DNA of 45,097 nucleotides, taken from assembly GCA_903893785.1 (NCBI GenBank), contig CAITNQ010000072.1, positions 1 to 45,097 on the forward strand, written 5' to 3'. The stretch is from an uncultured Gemmatimonadota bacterium. GTDB lineage: Bacteria; Latescibacterota; UBA2968; UBA8231. Under the pieces are notes generated by a model. That model had not been told where the DNA came from. It ran no database searches and saw nothing but the letters and a program-made list of their open reading frames with translations. This document shows, piece by piece, positions 9,151 to 17,907 of this stretch. Numbering within the stretch: the first letter of the stretch is position 1; the number at the start of each line of letters is the position of its first letter. The position numbers and the translations under genes were made by a program.

Positions 9151-9166
9151 GCCCGCACGCGCGGGC
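9151..9166 (+). terminator. GC hairpin after the MFS gene
   Basis: GCCCGC-ACGC-GCGGGC is a perfect six-pair hairpin starting 48 bases after the transporter stop, with no U-tract. The rest of the 400-bp spacer to 9504 shows no recognisable gene. Confidence 0.3.
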
Positions 9167-9504
9167 ACCCGCGGCTTCGCCCTCGCACCCTTGAGGAACG
9201 TTTGCGGGCGCGGCAGTACCTGACCTTGCGCGCCAGCGCGTCAAGCTGGCGGGCTCGAGCGCGATTCGACCACCGCCCACCTGCGCCTCGACGCTGCGGT
9301 GCCTCCGCCACCCGGGTCTTCGCTCCGGCCCGACAGGAGACCTGTTCGCGCGCTGTCGAGGTGGCGACGTTTCCTTGTCCGGCGCTGGTCGCACCCGCAT
9401 GTTCTGCGGCCAACCGCCCCGTCCACACGCCCTCACGAACCCTTGGTTGGCGCGGCTCCACGGGTCGCCCGACGACCCGGGCCGGCGCCAGCAGGAGTCA
9501 GCCG

Positions 9505-12096
9505 ATGCCAGACCAGGCAGCCCCTCCCCGCCGGGGCATGATCGACCCGGCCAGCGACGATCCGCAGCGTGAATGGGGTTACTCGCCCAAGTCGCTGACC
9601 TGGATTGGCGTGCCGTTCCAGCCCCATTGGACGCAGGTGACGTTCGACGGCGCGCTGTATTCACTCGGTCAGGTTGAGCTGTGCTTTTTCCACGGTCAAC
9701 CCTGGCAGCCGCTGCTGGCGCGGCAGAAACACTACCTGGAGGGCTGGATCCCGATCGTGCAGTACGAGTGGGGTCGCGACGGCATTGACTACGCCTTTGA
9801 GGTTTTCGCCGCGGCGTTGGATGGCCAGGACGCCCGCAATACAGTGAACTTCGTCAAGATCGAGATGCGCAACCGCGGGGCGCAGGTGGCCACGGCGTCG
9901 TTCGCCGCTGCCTTGCGGCACTGTGGCGAGGATGGACGCTGGCTGCAATGGGGTAGCGGCAAAGACGGTTTCTGTCCCGACTGGCGCTACGAAATGTCGG
10001 CTGACGCAGCCATACGCGACGGCCGGGTAGTCTATGTGTTCCCCCCCGAGACTGAGCGTCAGGCTGTACCCGGGGAGCCGTACGTCGGGCCCTTCCCGGG
10101 CACCCAGTACGACCTGACGTCGCGAGCCGAAGCGTGCCTGGCCATCTGGACCTGCCCGCTGGCCCCGGGAGCCTGTCACACGCTCCATTTCCGCATGCCG
10201 CGCGTACCGGTACCGTTGACTGATGTGGACTTTCTGGCCGGTCTGCGCGCCGCCGACCACCAGGAATACCGTCAGCGCACCATCGACTACTGGCAGGGTT
10301 TCTACCAGCAGGGGATGCAGGTGGACATCCCAGAGCCCCGCGTGCAGAATGCCTTCCGCGCCAACCTGGTGCACCTGGCCCTCGCCAACCGCGACCTGCA
10401 GGCCGATCCGCGCTGGCGCTTCGCCACCGGGGCTCTTCCCTCGGTTGTGCGTTGTCAGACCAGCGGCATCAACTATCCGGACTTCTTCTGCAATGACTAT
10501 GTCGATATGCGGTTGGCTTGGGATGCCACCGGCCACTCGCAGTGGAACGCGGCCTGCATCGAGGCCACCTTCGCCATGTGCCCGGGCTTGGGCCAGTGCG
10601 AGGGTGAAGTGCCGTGGCCCCACTGGGGACAGGTCCTCCACTCCCTGGCGCACCACTGCCTGATCACCGGTGACGCGGGGGTGGGCCGACGACTGTTCCC
10701 CCACCTGGTGCACGGCATCGATCTGCTGCGGCAAGCCCTCGCAGAGGACCCGTGTGGCCTGGTACCCGAGTGTGGTCCATACGATAACGAGATGATCCAG
10801 GGCCACTACACCAGCCACAACCTGTGGTGCCTGCTGGGTCTGCGTTCGGCCATCCGGCTGGCCCGTCGCCTGGGCGAGGACGAGGCGGCGGCGGCTTGGT
10901 TGCGCCTGCATGACAGCTACCGCGACACGGTGCAGCGGGCCCTGGAAGTCAGCGTCAGCGCGCACGGCTGCGTGCGTCCGGGGCTGCACGAATACCGCTA
11001 TGGCACGCAGACGCGCGCCGGGCTGCCCGAACTGGTATTTCACAACGAATGGGAGAACTGCTGTCTGGTCTGGCCCACAGAGGTGTTGGATCCCGACGAT
11101 CCCCGGGTGACGGCCACGCTGGCCAAGGTTCATCGCTGCGACTTCCGCGAAGGCATGCTGGGGTACCACAATTCGTACCGTGGCTTGCCTGGCGACATCC
11201 ACGGGTATTCAGGGCACAGTGTCATCTGGCAGCTGATCGCCCGCGGCGAGGCAGCGCAGGCCCTGACCGATCTGTACCACGTGTTGCTGCATTGCGGCTC
11301 GACCCATGAGATCTGGGAGCAGGGCGCTCTGTCGTGGAGCGATCGCGAGTCCGTCGAGCACACCGGGCCCCACACATGGGCCTCGGCGCGCACCGTGCTC
11401 ACCATCCGCAACCTGCTGGTGATGGAACGCGGCGGCCAGGCGGGTCTGGATGAAGCCGCGCGCGACCTGCATCTGTTCTCGGTCATTTCGCCGGCTTGGG
11501 TACGCCCTGGCCAGCAGGTGGCCTGCCGCAACGCGGTGACCGAAATGGGCACGCTGAGCGCCAGCCTGCGTTTCCTTGCCCACGGCGCGCGGATCGAGAT
11601 CTCCGCCCAGTTCCACCGACCGCCCCGCTGGCTGGTCGTTCACCTGCCGTGGTTCCTGTCACTCGACTCGTTCACCACCGACGCGACCCGCGTCTGCAGG
11701 GACGGTGATCGCCTCTTGCTGAGCCCGGACGCGGGTTGGCTCGACGTGTGTTGGCACGAGAAGCCCGGCGCCCATCAGGGAACGTACCAGGGCTTGCTGC
11801 GGGCGCTCCGCGCCGAGCCTTCGTTTGCCGTGCAGGATGGTCAACTGGTGTATGTACCGCCGCCGGCCGTGGCGCTGGACCCGGCGGAAGCGGGGCAGGG
11901 GGCCCAGCCGCTGTCTTTTGCGCTGGTCCGCCAGGCGTACCAGCACGAATACGCGCGGCGGTACGCGGACTATGTGACGGCCGGTGGGACGCCGCTGACC
12001 GTGGCCGCGCCCGCCATGCTGACGGCGGCTCAACGGCGTGAGCGGTACGGGTTGGAGTATGGCCATGGCGCTGGCGGCCGCGGCGATGGCGCCTGA
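9505..12096 (+). CDS. Six-hairpin glycosidase-like protein
   Basis: An 863-residue protein. The first 260 residues are beta-rich with many aromatic residues (SLTWIGVPFQPHW, VELCFFHGQPWQPLL). A central helical region follows with repeated helix pairs (FRANLVHLALANRDL, WNAACIEATFAMCPGL, VLHSLAHHCLITGDAG, GIDLLRQALAED), as in the (alpha/alpha)6 barrel of six-hairpin glycosidases such as alpha-L-rhamnosidases and GH63/GH94-like enzymes. The acidic motifs ECGPYDNEM and FHNEWENC lie in loops where the catalytic acids of this superfamily usually sit. The C-terminal 180 residues form a beta-sandwich. There is no signal peptide. The start ATG 9505 has AGGAG upstream. The exact GH family is not assignable by eye. 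Confidence 0.68.
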   Translation: MPDQAAPPRRGMIDPASDDPQREWGYSPKSLTWIGVPFQPHWTQVTFDGALYSLGQVELCFFHGQPWQPLLARQKHYLEGWIPIVQYEWGRDGIDYAFEVFAAALDGQDARNTVNFVKIEMRNRGAQVATASFAAALRHCGEDGRWLQWGSGKDGFCPDWRYEMSADAAIRDGRVVYVFPPETERQAVPGEPYVGPFPGTQYDLTSRAEACLAIWTCPLAPGACHTLHFRMPRVPVPLTDVDFLAGLRAADHQEYRQRTIDYWQGFYQQGMQVDIPEPRVQNAFRANLVHLALANRDLQADPRWRFATGALPSVVRCQTSGINYPDFFCNDYVDMRLAWDATGHSQWNAACIEATFAMCPGLGQCEGEVPWPHWGQVLHSLAHHCLITGDAGVGRRLFPHLVHGIDLLRQALAEDPCGLVPECGPYDNEMIQGHYTSHNLWCLLGLRSAIRLARRLGEDEAAAAWLRLHDSYRDTVQRALEVSVSAHGCVRPGLHEYRYGTQTRAGLPELVFHNEWENCCLVWPTEVLDPDDPRVTATLAKVHRCDFREGMLGYHNSYRGLPGDIHGYSGHSVIWQLIARGEAAQALTDLYHVLLHCGSTHEIWEQGALSWSDRESVEHTGPHTWASARTVLTIRNLLVMERGGQAGLDEAARDLHLFSVISPAWVRPGQQVACRNAVTEMGTLSASLRFLAHGARIEISAQFHRPPRWLVVHLPWFLSLDSFTTDATRVCRDGDRLLLSPDAGWLDVCWHEKPGAHQGTYQGLLRALRAEPSFAVQDGQLVYVPPPAVALDPAEAGQGAQPLSFALVRQAYQHEYARRYADYVTAGGTPLTVAAPAMLTAAQRRERYGLEYGHGAGGRGDGA

Positions 12097-12113
12097 TGGA
12101 CCGGGTGCGTGAC

Positions 12114-12167
12114 GCCACCTCGGCCAACGGCCCCGCCCAGGGCACGGGGCAAGCTGACCGAGGTGGC
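12114..12167. terminator. Long nested hairpin after the six-hairpin glycosidase
   Basis: A perfect ten-base inverted repeat, GCCACCTCGG (12114-12123) and CCGAGGTGGC (12158-12167), encloses a second perfect one, GCCCCG (12130-12135) and CGGGGC (12145-12150). It begins 18 bases after the stop at 12096 and faces the convergent dehydrogenase gene, so it can act as a two-way terminator. There is no U-tract. The rest of 12168-12451 has no gene that I recognise. Confidence 0.6.
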
Positions 12168-12451
12168 ATGCGGCCCTGCCTTCTGGGTACGCCACCCGGG
12201 CGCCAACCACCCGGCGCCAACCGACCGGCCGACGGCCTGAGGCAACCCGCCCGTGCCGCCTGCATGGGCACACGGCGGCGAAGAGAGCTGCGGCTGCATT
12301 AAGCGGCACGGCGTTCGCAGCGACACGAAACGCCGGCCGATAGCCCGGGACGGCGCCGGCATCCGTCGCGGGTCCTGACCCCGGGTTTGGTTACCGTGAC
12401 CGCGGCGGCTGTGTCACGTGGGCCGGGGCAGGCGCCTTCGCCTGGTTCGCC

Positions 12452-13411
12452 TCAAGCCCACGGCTGGAAGAGGACCTTCCACGCCCGGCGCTGCTCGAGC
12501 AGCTCAATGCCTTCGTTGTAGCGCTCCAGGGGCAACTGCAGGGTCGCCAACGGCGACATGTCCAGACGGCCGCTGGCGACCAGTTCGCGACTGTATTCAG
12601 CCGCGGCGCGGAAGTGACCCTTGTAACCCAGAACGGTCAACCCCGCGTGTCTGGGTTCATAGGTGTAGTCCTGGCGCTGGACCCCGAACAGGGCCACCGT
12701 CTCAGCCGTGTGGTCGAGTAGCCACTGCACCGACTCCCGCGCGCCGTTACACTCGATGGCCGCCTGCACCGTGGCCCGGGCAGGGAAATCGCCCGGCGCT
12801 CCACCGTGCGGGTCGAGGCACAGATCGCAGCCGTGGTGGCGGGCAAACTCGCGGCGCTCAGGGATCAAGTCAAACCCGACCACCTCGCGGGCCCCTTCCG
12901 CCTTGGCCATCTGGGCGGCGATGACGCCTGCCGGACCCAGGCCCATGACCCCGAAACGCTTGCCGGCGATGGCACCCACTTCCCGGAGGTTGCGCATGGG
13001 CGTGCCCAGGCACATGGCCAGTTCCAGGGAAGCCCAATACTCGGGGCCCAGGCCGGCCGGGATGGGCAGCGCATTGGCTGCCTCCAGGATCACATACTGC
13101 GCATAGCACCCCCAGACGTGGTGTCCCTGATCACGCCAGGAGCACACGCGGTCGCCCGGCTGCAGCTCGGTGACCTGCGGGCCCACGGCTTCGATGGTGC
13201 CGGTGGCTTCGTGGCCCGGCTGGCCCGGCGTGTATGGGTAGGTGAACTGGTGCCCGATGAACATCGGTTCGTTGTGGCGCAGGTGCAGGTCCCACTGCAC
13301 GCAGGTATTGACCGCCTCCACGCGCATCAGGACCTGGCCCGGGCCCGGAACCGGCGTGGGTACGTCCAGAATCTGGAATTCCGCCGGGGCAGTAACCTGG
13401 AGGATTTTCAC
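12452..13411 (-). CDS. Zinc-type medium-chain alcohol dehydrogenase (MDR)
   Basis: A 319-residue protein. The GroES-like N-terminal domain has Cys37 (NTCVQWDLH) and GHEATGTIEAVG (His67, Glu68) as catalytic-zinc ligands, then GDRV. The Rossmann domain follows with the glycine motif GLGPAG (157-162) and an acidic residue after strand 2 (VVGFDLIPER), which suggests NAD use. The four-cysteine structural zinc lobe of classic ADHs is absent, as in many sorbitol/threonine-dehydrogenase relatives. The start is GTG 13411 with GGGAG upstream. It lies 104 bp after the aldo/keto reductase in the same direction, so they probably form a two-gene operon that oxidises or reduces a sugar-derived alcohol or ketone. 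Confidence 0.88.
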   Translation of the reverse strand: MKILQVTAPAEFQILDVPTPVPGPGQVLMRVEAVNTCVQWDLHLRHNEPMFIGHQFTYPYTPGQPGHEATGTIEAVGPQVTELQPGDRVCSWRDQGHHVWGCYAQYVILEAANALPIPAGLGPEYWASLELAMCLGTPMRNLREVGAIAGKRFGVMGLGPAGVIAAQMAKAEGAREVVGFDLIPERREFARHHGCDLCLDPHGGAPGDFPARATVQAAIECNGARESVQWLLDHTAETVALFGVQRQDYTYEPRHAGLTVLGYKGHFRAAAEYSRELVASGRLDMSPLATLQLPLERYNEGIELLEQRRAWKVLFQPWA

Positions 13412-13515
13412 GCTCGAACTCCCTGATCGGGCCGTTGTCCGGGGGGGCGGCGGGGAACTCCCGCGTCACGGGCCGGACGAGGTCGGGCCGGCTGCGGCGG
13501 GCCCGGCAATCCACT

Positions 13516-14463
13516 TCAGAAGGTCTGACGCACGATGCCGCCGAACAACTCCTTCAGCCGCTCCTGGCGCTGCGCGTCCAGGTATGGGGGCGCCAGGGCC
13601 CGCAGGTTCTGCGCCAGCCGTTCCTGGCTGCGCACGCCGACGCAGCAGGTGCTGACCGGCTGCGCCAGCACGTAGCGGATGGCGGCCTCCGGAATGGGGT
13701 ACGGCTGCAGGAAGTCCAACAGCCCGGCCTCGGTGTAGGGCGGCGCGTCCGGCAGTTGCCCAGTGCCGATGTAACGGCGGATCAGCTCACGGGCAGCCTC
13801 TAGACTGGTCAGACCCGACACGCCAGATGACTGGTTCAACGCCATCATCACCACCGTGCCCACATCGTGTTGCGCGCACAGCGGCAGCACCGACTCCACG
13901 GCGGTCTGCAGCATCAGGTTGATGGTGAGCATGACCACGTCGAATGCGCCGCCAGGGACGGCCCGCTGCAGGATCTGGTGCGTACCGTCGCCTTCGGACA
14001 GTTCGCTGATACCGATGAAACGCACCTTGCCCTGTTCGCGGAGTCGGCACATGGCGGCATAGCACCCATCGGTCATGAAGCGGTCCAGGGTCTCCAGGGT
14101 GCGCAGGCCGTGGCCCAGGAAAATGTCCAGGCGATCACGCCGGAGACGCCGCAGGCTCTCCTCGGCCGCCGCCACCAGGGCGTCCGGCGTACCGACGTAG
14201 GTGGCATCTGCGCGGTAGCTGTCGTAGGGGCAGTACTTGGTTTCCACGATCACGTCATCGTGGCCCACCAGAGCCTGGCCCAGGACCCGCTCGCTCTCAC
14301 CCAGATCGTACCCGCCGGCCGTGTCGATCAGATTGATGCCGGCATCCAAACACGCGTGGACCGTGTCGATGAACTGTGAGGGGTTCTGGGCAGCCCCACG
14401 TGCGGCGCCGTAGCTCAGTTCAGAAACCTGCAGGCCGGTGCGTCCGAGACGACGGTATTGCAT
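13516..14463 (-). CDS. Aldo/keto reductase
   Basis: A 315-residue protein of typical length. The catalytic tetrad is visible: Asp47 (LIDTAGGYDLGESE), Tyr52, Lys76 (VETKY) and His118 (IFLGHGL). GKVRFIGISE and the late sequence CCVGVRSQERLAQNL match the NADP(H)-binding strands of the (beta/alpha)8 barrel. It reduces carbonyls or oxidises alcohols of sugars or related molecules in the cytoplasm. ATG 14463 has GGGAG about nine bases upstream. It is first of a likely pair with the alcohol dehydrogenase. The 105 bp just upstream, and then the 169-bp repeats, separate it from the beta-helix gene. Confidence 0.9.
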   Translation of the reverse strand: MQYRRLGRTGLQVSELSYGAARGAAQNPSQFIDTVHACLDAGINLIDTAGGYDLGESERVLGQALVGHDDVIVETKYCPYDSYRADATYVGTPDALVAAAEESLRRLRRDRLDIFLGHGLRTLETLDRFMTDGCYAAMCRLREQGKVRFIGISELSEGDGTHQILQRAVPGGAFDVVMLTINLMLQTAVESVLPLCAQHDVGTVVMMALNQSSGVSGLTSLEAARELIRRYIGTGQLPDAPPYTEAGLLDFLQPYPIPEAAIRYVLAQPVSTCCVGVRSQERLAQNLRALAPPYLDAQRQERLKELFGGIVRQTF

Positions 14464-14568
14464 GCCGATGGCTCCCTGCGGGCTAAGGGGTCAGGACATC
14501 GTGAGGGTAATGCGCAGGCAAGGTAGCCACCAAGAGGGACCGCGCCAAGGGCCCGCTGCCGGCCTGGG

Positions 14569-15051
14569 CGGCGCCGGCTGGCCTGCCCAACCCTCACTCG
14601 AGTCACGGCCCGCCCATGGCCTGCGCCGTATGCGCGGGTGCTGACGCGGCCCGGTCAGCCGCGTCTACACCCCGCCCATCTGGTCGTAGGGCGTGTTGCC
14701 GCCGGTTTCGCGCCCAAAACCCGGTTGGCGGCACGTGCGGCGCCGGCTGGCCTGCCCAACCCTCACTCGAGCCACGGCCCGCCCATGGCCTGCGCCGTAT
14801 GCGCGGGTGCTGACGCGGCCCGGTCAGCCGCGTCCACACCCGGCCCATCTGATCGTAGGGCGTGTTGCCGCCGGTTGCGCGCCCAAAACCCGGTTGGCGG
14901 CACGTGCGGCGCCGGCTGGCCTGCCCAACCCGCGCCCGAGTCACGGCCCGCCCATGGCCTGCGCCGTATGCGCGGGTGCTGACGCGGCCCGGTCAGCCGC
15001 GTCTACACCCGGCCAATCTGGTCGTACGGTATATTACCGCCGGTTTCGCGC
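14569..15051. repeat. 169-bp tandem repeat, nearly three copies
   Basis: Copies start at 14569, 14738 and 14907 with a constant 169-bp period. Copies differ by only a few substitutions. Each includes (minus strand) a sequence related to the last 16 codons and stop region of the beta-helix gene, then a 23-bp hairpin and about 100 bp of downstream DNA. The third copy is the native gene end (15003-15051). The unit carries no transposase and no target-site features. It looks like tandem duplication of a gene 3' end with its terminator. Spacing and lack of short identical repeats exclude a CRISPR array. Confidence 0.9.
14981..15003 (-). terminator. Terminator-like hairpin of the beta-helix gene (repeated at 14812 and 14643)
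   Basis: GACGCGGC-CCGGTCA-GCCGCGTC is a perfect eight-pair inverted repeat whose last base overlaps the stop codon of the beta-helix gene. Identical hairpins recur at 14812-14834 and 14643-14665 because of the 169-bp duplication, giving three in series. No U-tract follows. Confidence 0.55.
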
Positions 15052-17114
15052 AGGAACTCGGGCAGCAGCTGGTACACCGGCGCGTCCGGGCGCAGGCGGT
15101 AGTCACCGGACGCCGCGTCGACAAACCCGGCGTCACCCTCGAGCCGGTACACCGGGTTGGGGTCCACTTGGCTGTACCGACGCACGGCTGGGGCGAACCA
15201 ACCCGCCCGCTCCTCGTCGTCCAGGATGATGTTGCCGGTGACGACATTGTGCGCTGGATTGCAGGCGAATTCTGGATCGTCCGGCTGGGAGAAATCATCG
15301 CTCAGGCGTGCCAGCGACGGGTACCGTGCGGCCCACAGAGGGCCCCGAACGGGCATGGCGTCCAGTGAACGCCACTGTTCGTTGTGGCGGTCGCGGATGG
15401 AGCGATACCAGCCATCGTCCACAAAACCGTCCCGAGCGCGCGAGTCAAAGTGAATGGCCAGCTGCCCGGCCGCGACGACGATGTTGTCACGCACAACATT
15501 GTCGCGACCGCCGCCGATCAGGAAACCGAACTTCCGCACGTTGACCAGCAGATTGCCGTATGCCGTCTGACCCGACTGGGCGTCATCGAAGTAGATGCCG
15601 TCGGGACTGTTGGGCGCCTCGCCGATGTTGTACAGGCAGTTGAACCGGATGAGGGTTCCCTGACCCGTCCAGTCGCGGCCGGTATAGATGGCGCCGGCGT
15701 CGCTGGACCACCGGACGACGTCGTGGATCAGGTTGTACTCGATGACGTGGTCATTGCCTCCATACAGGATGGCCGCATGCGGGGCGTGGTGGATCTCGTT
15801 GTGGGCCACCAACTGGCCGACCCCGTGCATCGACACCCCCGGATGGTACGTCAGGTAGATCTCGGCGAAATCGTGAATCAGGTTGTTTTCGGCCCGGTTG
15901 CCCGCCGGGGTCAGGGTGACCCGGTCGCCACCGGCCAGGGCGATGCCGCCTTTGCCGACATGGGCGATCTCGCAGTCACGGATGGTATTGCCGTTGCCGA
16001 CCACGCTGGCGCCCAGGCCGCTGATGGCGGTGATGGTCGTGTTGCTGACTACGTTGCCGTTGCCGGCGATGCGCACCCCGTCGCCCCGCGTGCCGGTCAA
16101 CCGGAAGCCATCGAAGGTCAGGTTGTCGGCCTGCACATCGAGCAGGGCCTGGGCGGTGATCTCCAGACGGATGTCGGTCCCGGCGAGGGGCTTGGGCGGG
16201 TAGAGGAACAGCAGGCCGTGGTCGCGGTCCAGGTACCATTCGCCTGGGGCGTCCAACTCCTCTGGCACGTTGAAGAAGTAGTACCGGCCTCCGGCGCGGA
16301 AGCCATAGTGGCTGTTGTAGCGCGGTGTGATCAACCGGTTGGCCAGATTCACGGCCTGGATGGGCGTCGACATGTCGGCCCAATCGTGGTAGAAGTAGCC
16401 GTACATCCAAACCCCTTCGGTGGTGGCCCAACTTCGCATGCGGTCGCAGGTGGGTTTGTCGGTCACGAAGGTGCCTGGTCTGGGATTGCGCAGGGTAGCG
16501 TACCCGGCGAAGTAATTCTGCTCGGGGTACTCGGCCACCTCGCCGATGTCGGCGACCGCAGCGATACGCAGGAACTCGTCGCGGTTGGGGTAGCGCGCCA
16601 GCACCATGCGGGCGCCATCCACATACAGCGAGCAGTTGCTGCCGACGGCAAAGTCGTCGTACTTGGCGCCGGAGTGGCCCAGGGCATATAACGGACCCCA
16701 GTCGTCGCGGGTCAGGCCGTACTGCGTCAGATCACAGACCAGGACATTCCTGCCGCCTTCCGGCAGCCTGGCCGCCACCGCGTTGCGGCCCACCAGCCCG
16801 GCGGCGGGGCTGAAGCCGTCCGGTGGCAGGGCCAGGCCGCCATTGATAACCGCCCCCTCGTCGGCGACCCAGGTTACGCGGCGGCCGTCCCGTCCCGCGT
16901 CCGCGGCGGTGAAGCGCAGTCCGCGCGTGTGGTACTCACCCGCGGTGACGCGCACATACAGGTCGGCCGTGCGGCTCGGGTCAGCCAGCCGTTCGCGCAC
17001 GGCCTGCTGGGCCTGCTCAAGCGCGCCCTCGCCGGGTTCCACGGCCAAGTCGAAAGGGCCGGCATAGCGCGCTTTTCTCACATACGGACGGCCCGTTCTC
17101 GGAATGGCGGCCAC
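15003..17114 (-). CDS. Right-handed parallel beta-helix glycosidase-like protein (GH141-like)
   Basis: A 703-residue protein. The N-terminal part (DLYVRVTAGEYHTRG, VTWVADEGAVINGG) and the inserted domain with LYVDGARMVLARYPN resemble the architecture of GH141-type beta-helix enzymes. From about residue 330 there are repeated turns rich in Asn, Gly, Val and Ile (NLTFDGFRLTG, NVVSNTTITAISG, GNTIRDCEIAHVG, NNLIHDFAEIYL, HNEIHHAPHAAIL, YNLIHDVVRW), the signature of PbH1 coils. Such proteins cleave polysaccharides or fucosyl/xylosyl linkages. There is no signal peptide, which is unusual for this fold. The start is GTG 17114 with AGGAG upstream. The exact activity is unknown. Confidence 0.72.
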   Translation of the reverse strand: MAAIPRTGRPYVRKARYAGPFDLAVEPGEGALEQAQQAVRERLADPSRTADLYVRVTAGEYHTRGLRFTAADAGRDGRRVTWVADEGAVINGGLALPPDGFSPAAGLVGRNAVAARLPEGGRNVLVCDLTQYGLTRDDWGPLYALGHSGAKYDDFAVGSNCSLYVDGARMVLARYPNRDEFLRIAAVADIGEVAEYPEQNYFAGYATLRNPRPGTFVTDKPTCDRMRSWATTEGVWMYGYFYHDWADMSTPIQAVNLANRLITPRYNSHYGFRAGGRYYFFNVPEELDAPGEWYLDRDHGLLFLYPPKPLAGTDIRLEITAQALLDVQADNLTFDGFRLTGTRGDGVRIAGNGNVVSNTTITAISGLGASVVGNGNTIRDCEIAHVGKGGIALAGGDRVTLTPAGNRAENNLIHDFAEIYLTYHPGVSMHGVGQLVAHNEIHHAPHAAILYGGNDHVIEYNLIHDVVRWSSDAGAIYTGRDWTGQGTLIRFNCLYNIGEAPNSPDGIYFDDAQSGQTAYGNLLVNVRKFGFLIGGGRDNVVRDNIVVAAGQLAIHFDSRARDGFVDDGWYRSIRDRHNEQWRSLDAMPVRGPLWAARYPSLARLSDDFSQPDDPEFACNPAHNVVTGNIILDDEERAGWFAPAVRRYSQVDPNPVYRLEGDAGFVDAASGDYRLRPDAPVYQLLPEFLRETGGNIPYDQIGRV

Positions 17115-17428
17115 AGCAATGCTCCTGTCAGGGGGGACCGATTGGGTGTGCCGCCAGAACCAAACGGGTCCGCTTGGGGCCGGTCAAGGGACCGCTGGCG
17201 AGAGCCCGAGATGCGACCGCTCCGCGCAGCAGCCAACGACCGAGTGCGTCACGCGTGCCTCCGCGGGGCGCGACCTGTGCGATCGCCACGTGCCTGCAGA
17301 TCTGTCCTTGGCAGGCGAGGGGTCTGTGGGGCACTGCGCCAAGGGAGGAGCGAGCCAGGCTGCCTTCATCACCGGGGCCGGATTTCGGTCGGGTGCCCGG
17401 GCTCCAGGAGCAGCTTGGCACGACGGGA

Positions 17429-17690
17429 TCGGAGCTGTTCGAGCACCAGGCAGCGCGAGCGCCTGGGACGATCGCTGTCGACGACGACCGCGGACCCGTC
17501 TGCGACCGGGAACTGGGCGGCCGCGCGCGCCGTGTTACCGCCTCCCTGCGGCAGTGCAGGGCGGCGGTGGGCATGGGAGTCAGGGTCCTGCTGGCCCGCT
17601 CGCTCGGCTTGGCGGCGACGCTGCTGGCGGTGCTCAGGGCGGGCGCTGTGTGCGTGCCGTTCGCCCCCGCCGGCCCGTCCGCGCCGCCAT
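17429..17690 (+). pseudogene. Fragment of an NRPS adenylation (AMP-binding) domain
   Basis: In one plus frame about 85 codons read ELFEHQAARAPGTIAVDDDR, then a tyrosine-less version of the A1 region (PVCDRELGGRARRV), then GVRVLLARSLGLAATLLAVL and RAGAVCVPFAP. This follows the start of NRPS adenylation domains (LFE-QAA--P-AIAV, -YRELN-RANRLA, VAVLLERSLD-V-ALLAVLKAG-AYVPLDP) in correct order and spacing through core motif A2. The frame then becomes Pro/Ser/Ala-rich and stops. No other adenylation, carrier or condensation sequence is present nearby, so it is a fossil. It lies in the 790-bp divergent spacer 17115-17907, which holds no other gene that I can recognise. Confidence 0.6.
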
Positions 17691-17907
17691 CCCCGGCAGG
17701 CAGAAGCGACTCCGCCGCTGCCGGGGCGGCCGGGCCGGTTGCCCACGAGTACCGCACCCGTTGCGCCGCCAGGCCCTGAGGCGCGGCATTCGCGGGTGCT
17801 GTGCCCGCCGTCCGCCACTCACTGCCGTCGGGCGCTTGACACCGCCACCGGCCCGTCGCTGCGTTGGGTCCGCTTGTCAGGCCCCAGTCAACACGGAGGT
17901 GACGACC

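Noticed and set aside
9661..11202. 513-codon minus-strand ORF inside the six-hairpin glycosidase
   Set aside because: Antisense shadow of a GC-rich gene; no recognisable domain.
14569..15051. CRISPR array
   Set aside because: The repeated unit is 169 bp and near-identical throughout, with no short repeat/variable spacer pattern and no cas genes.
17104..17907. N-terminal extension of the alpha-glucuronidase-like gene
   Set aside because: The frame is open but not protein-like; GGAGGT before ATG 17908 sets the start. The NRPS-like fragment in this stretch is in another frame.
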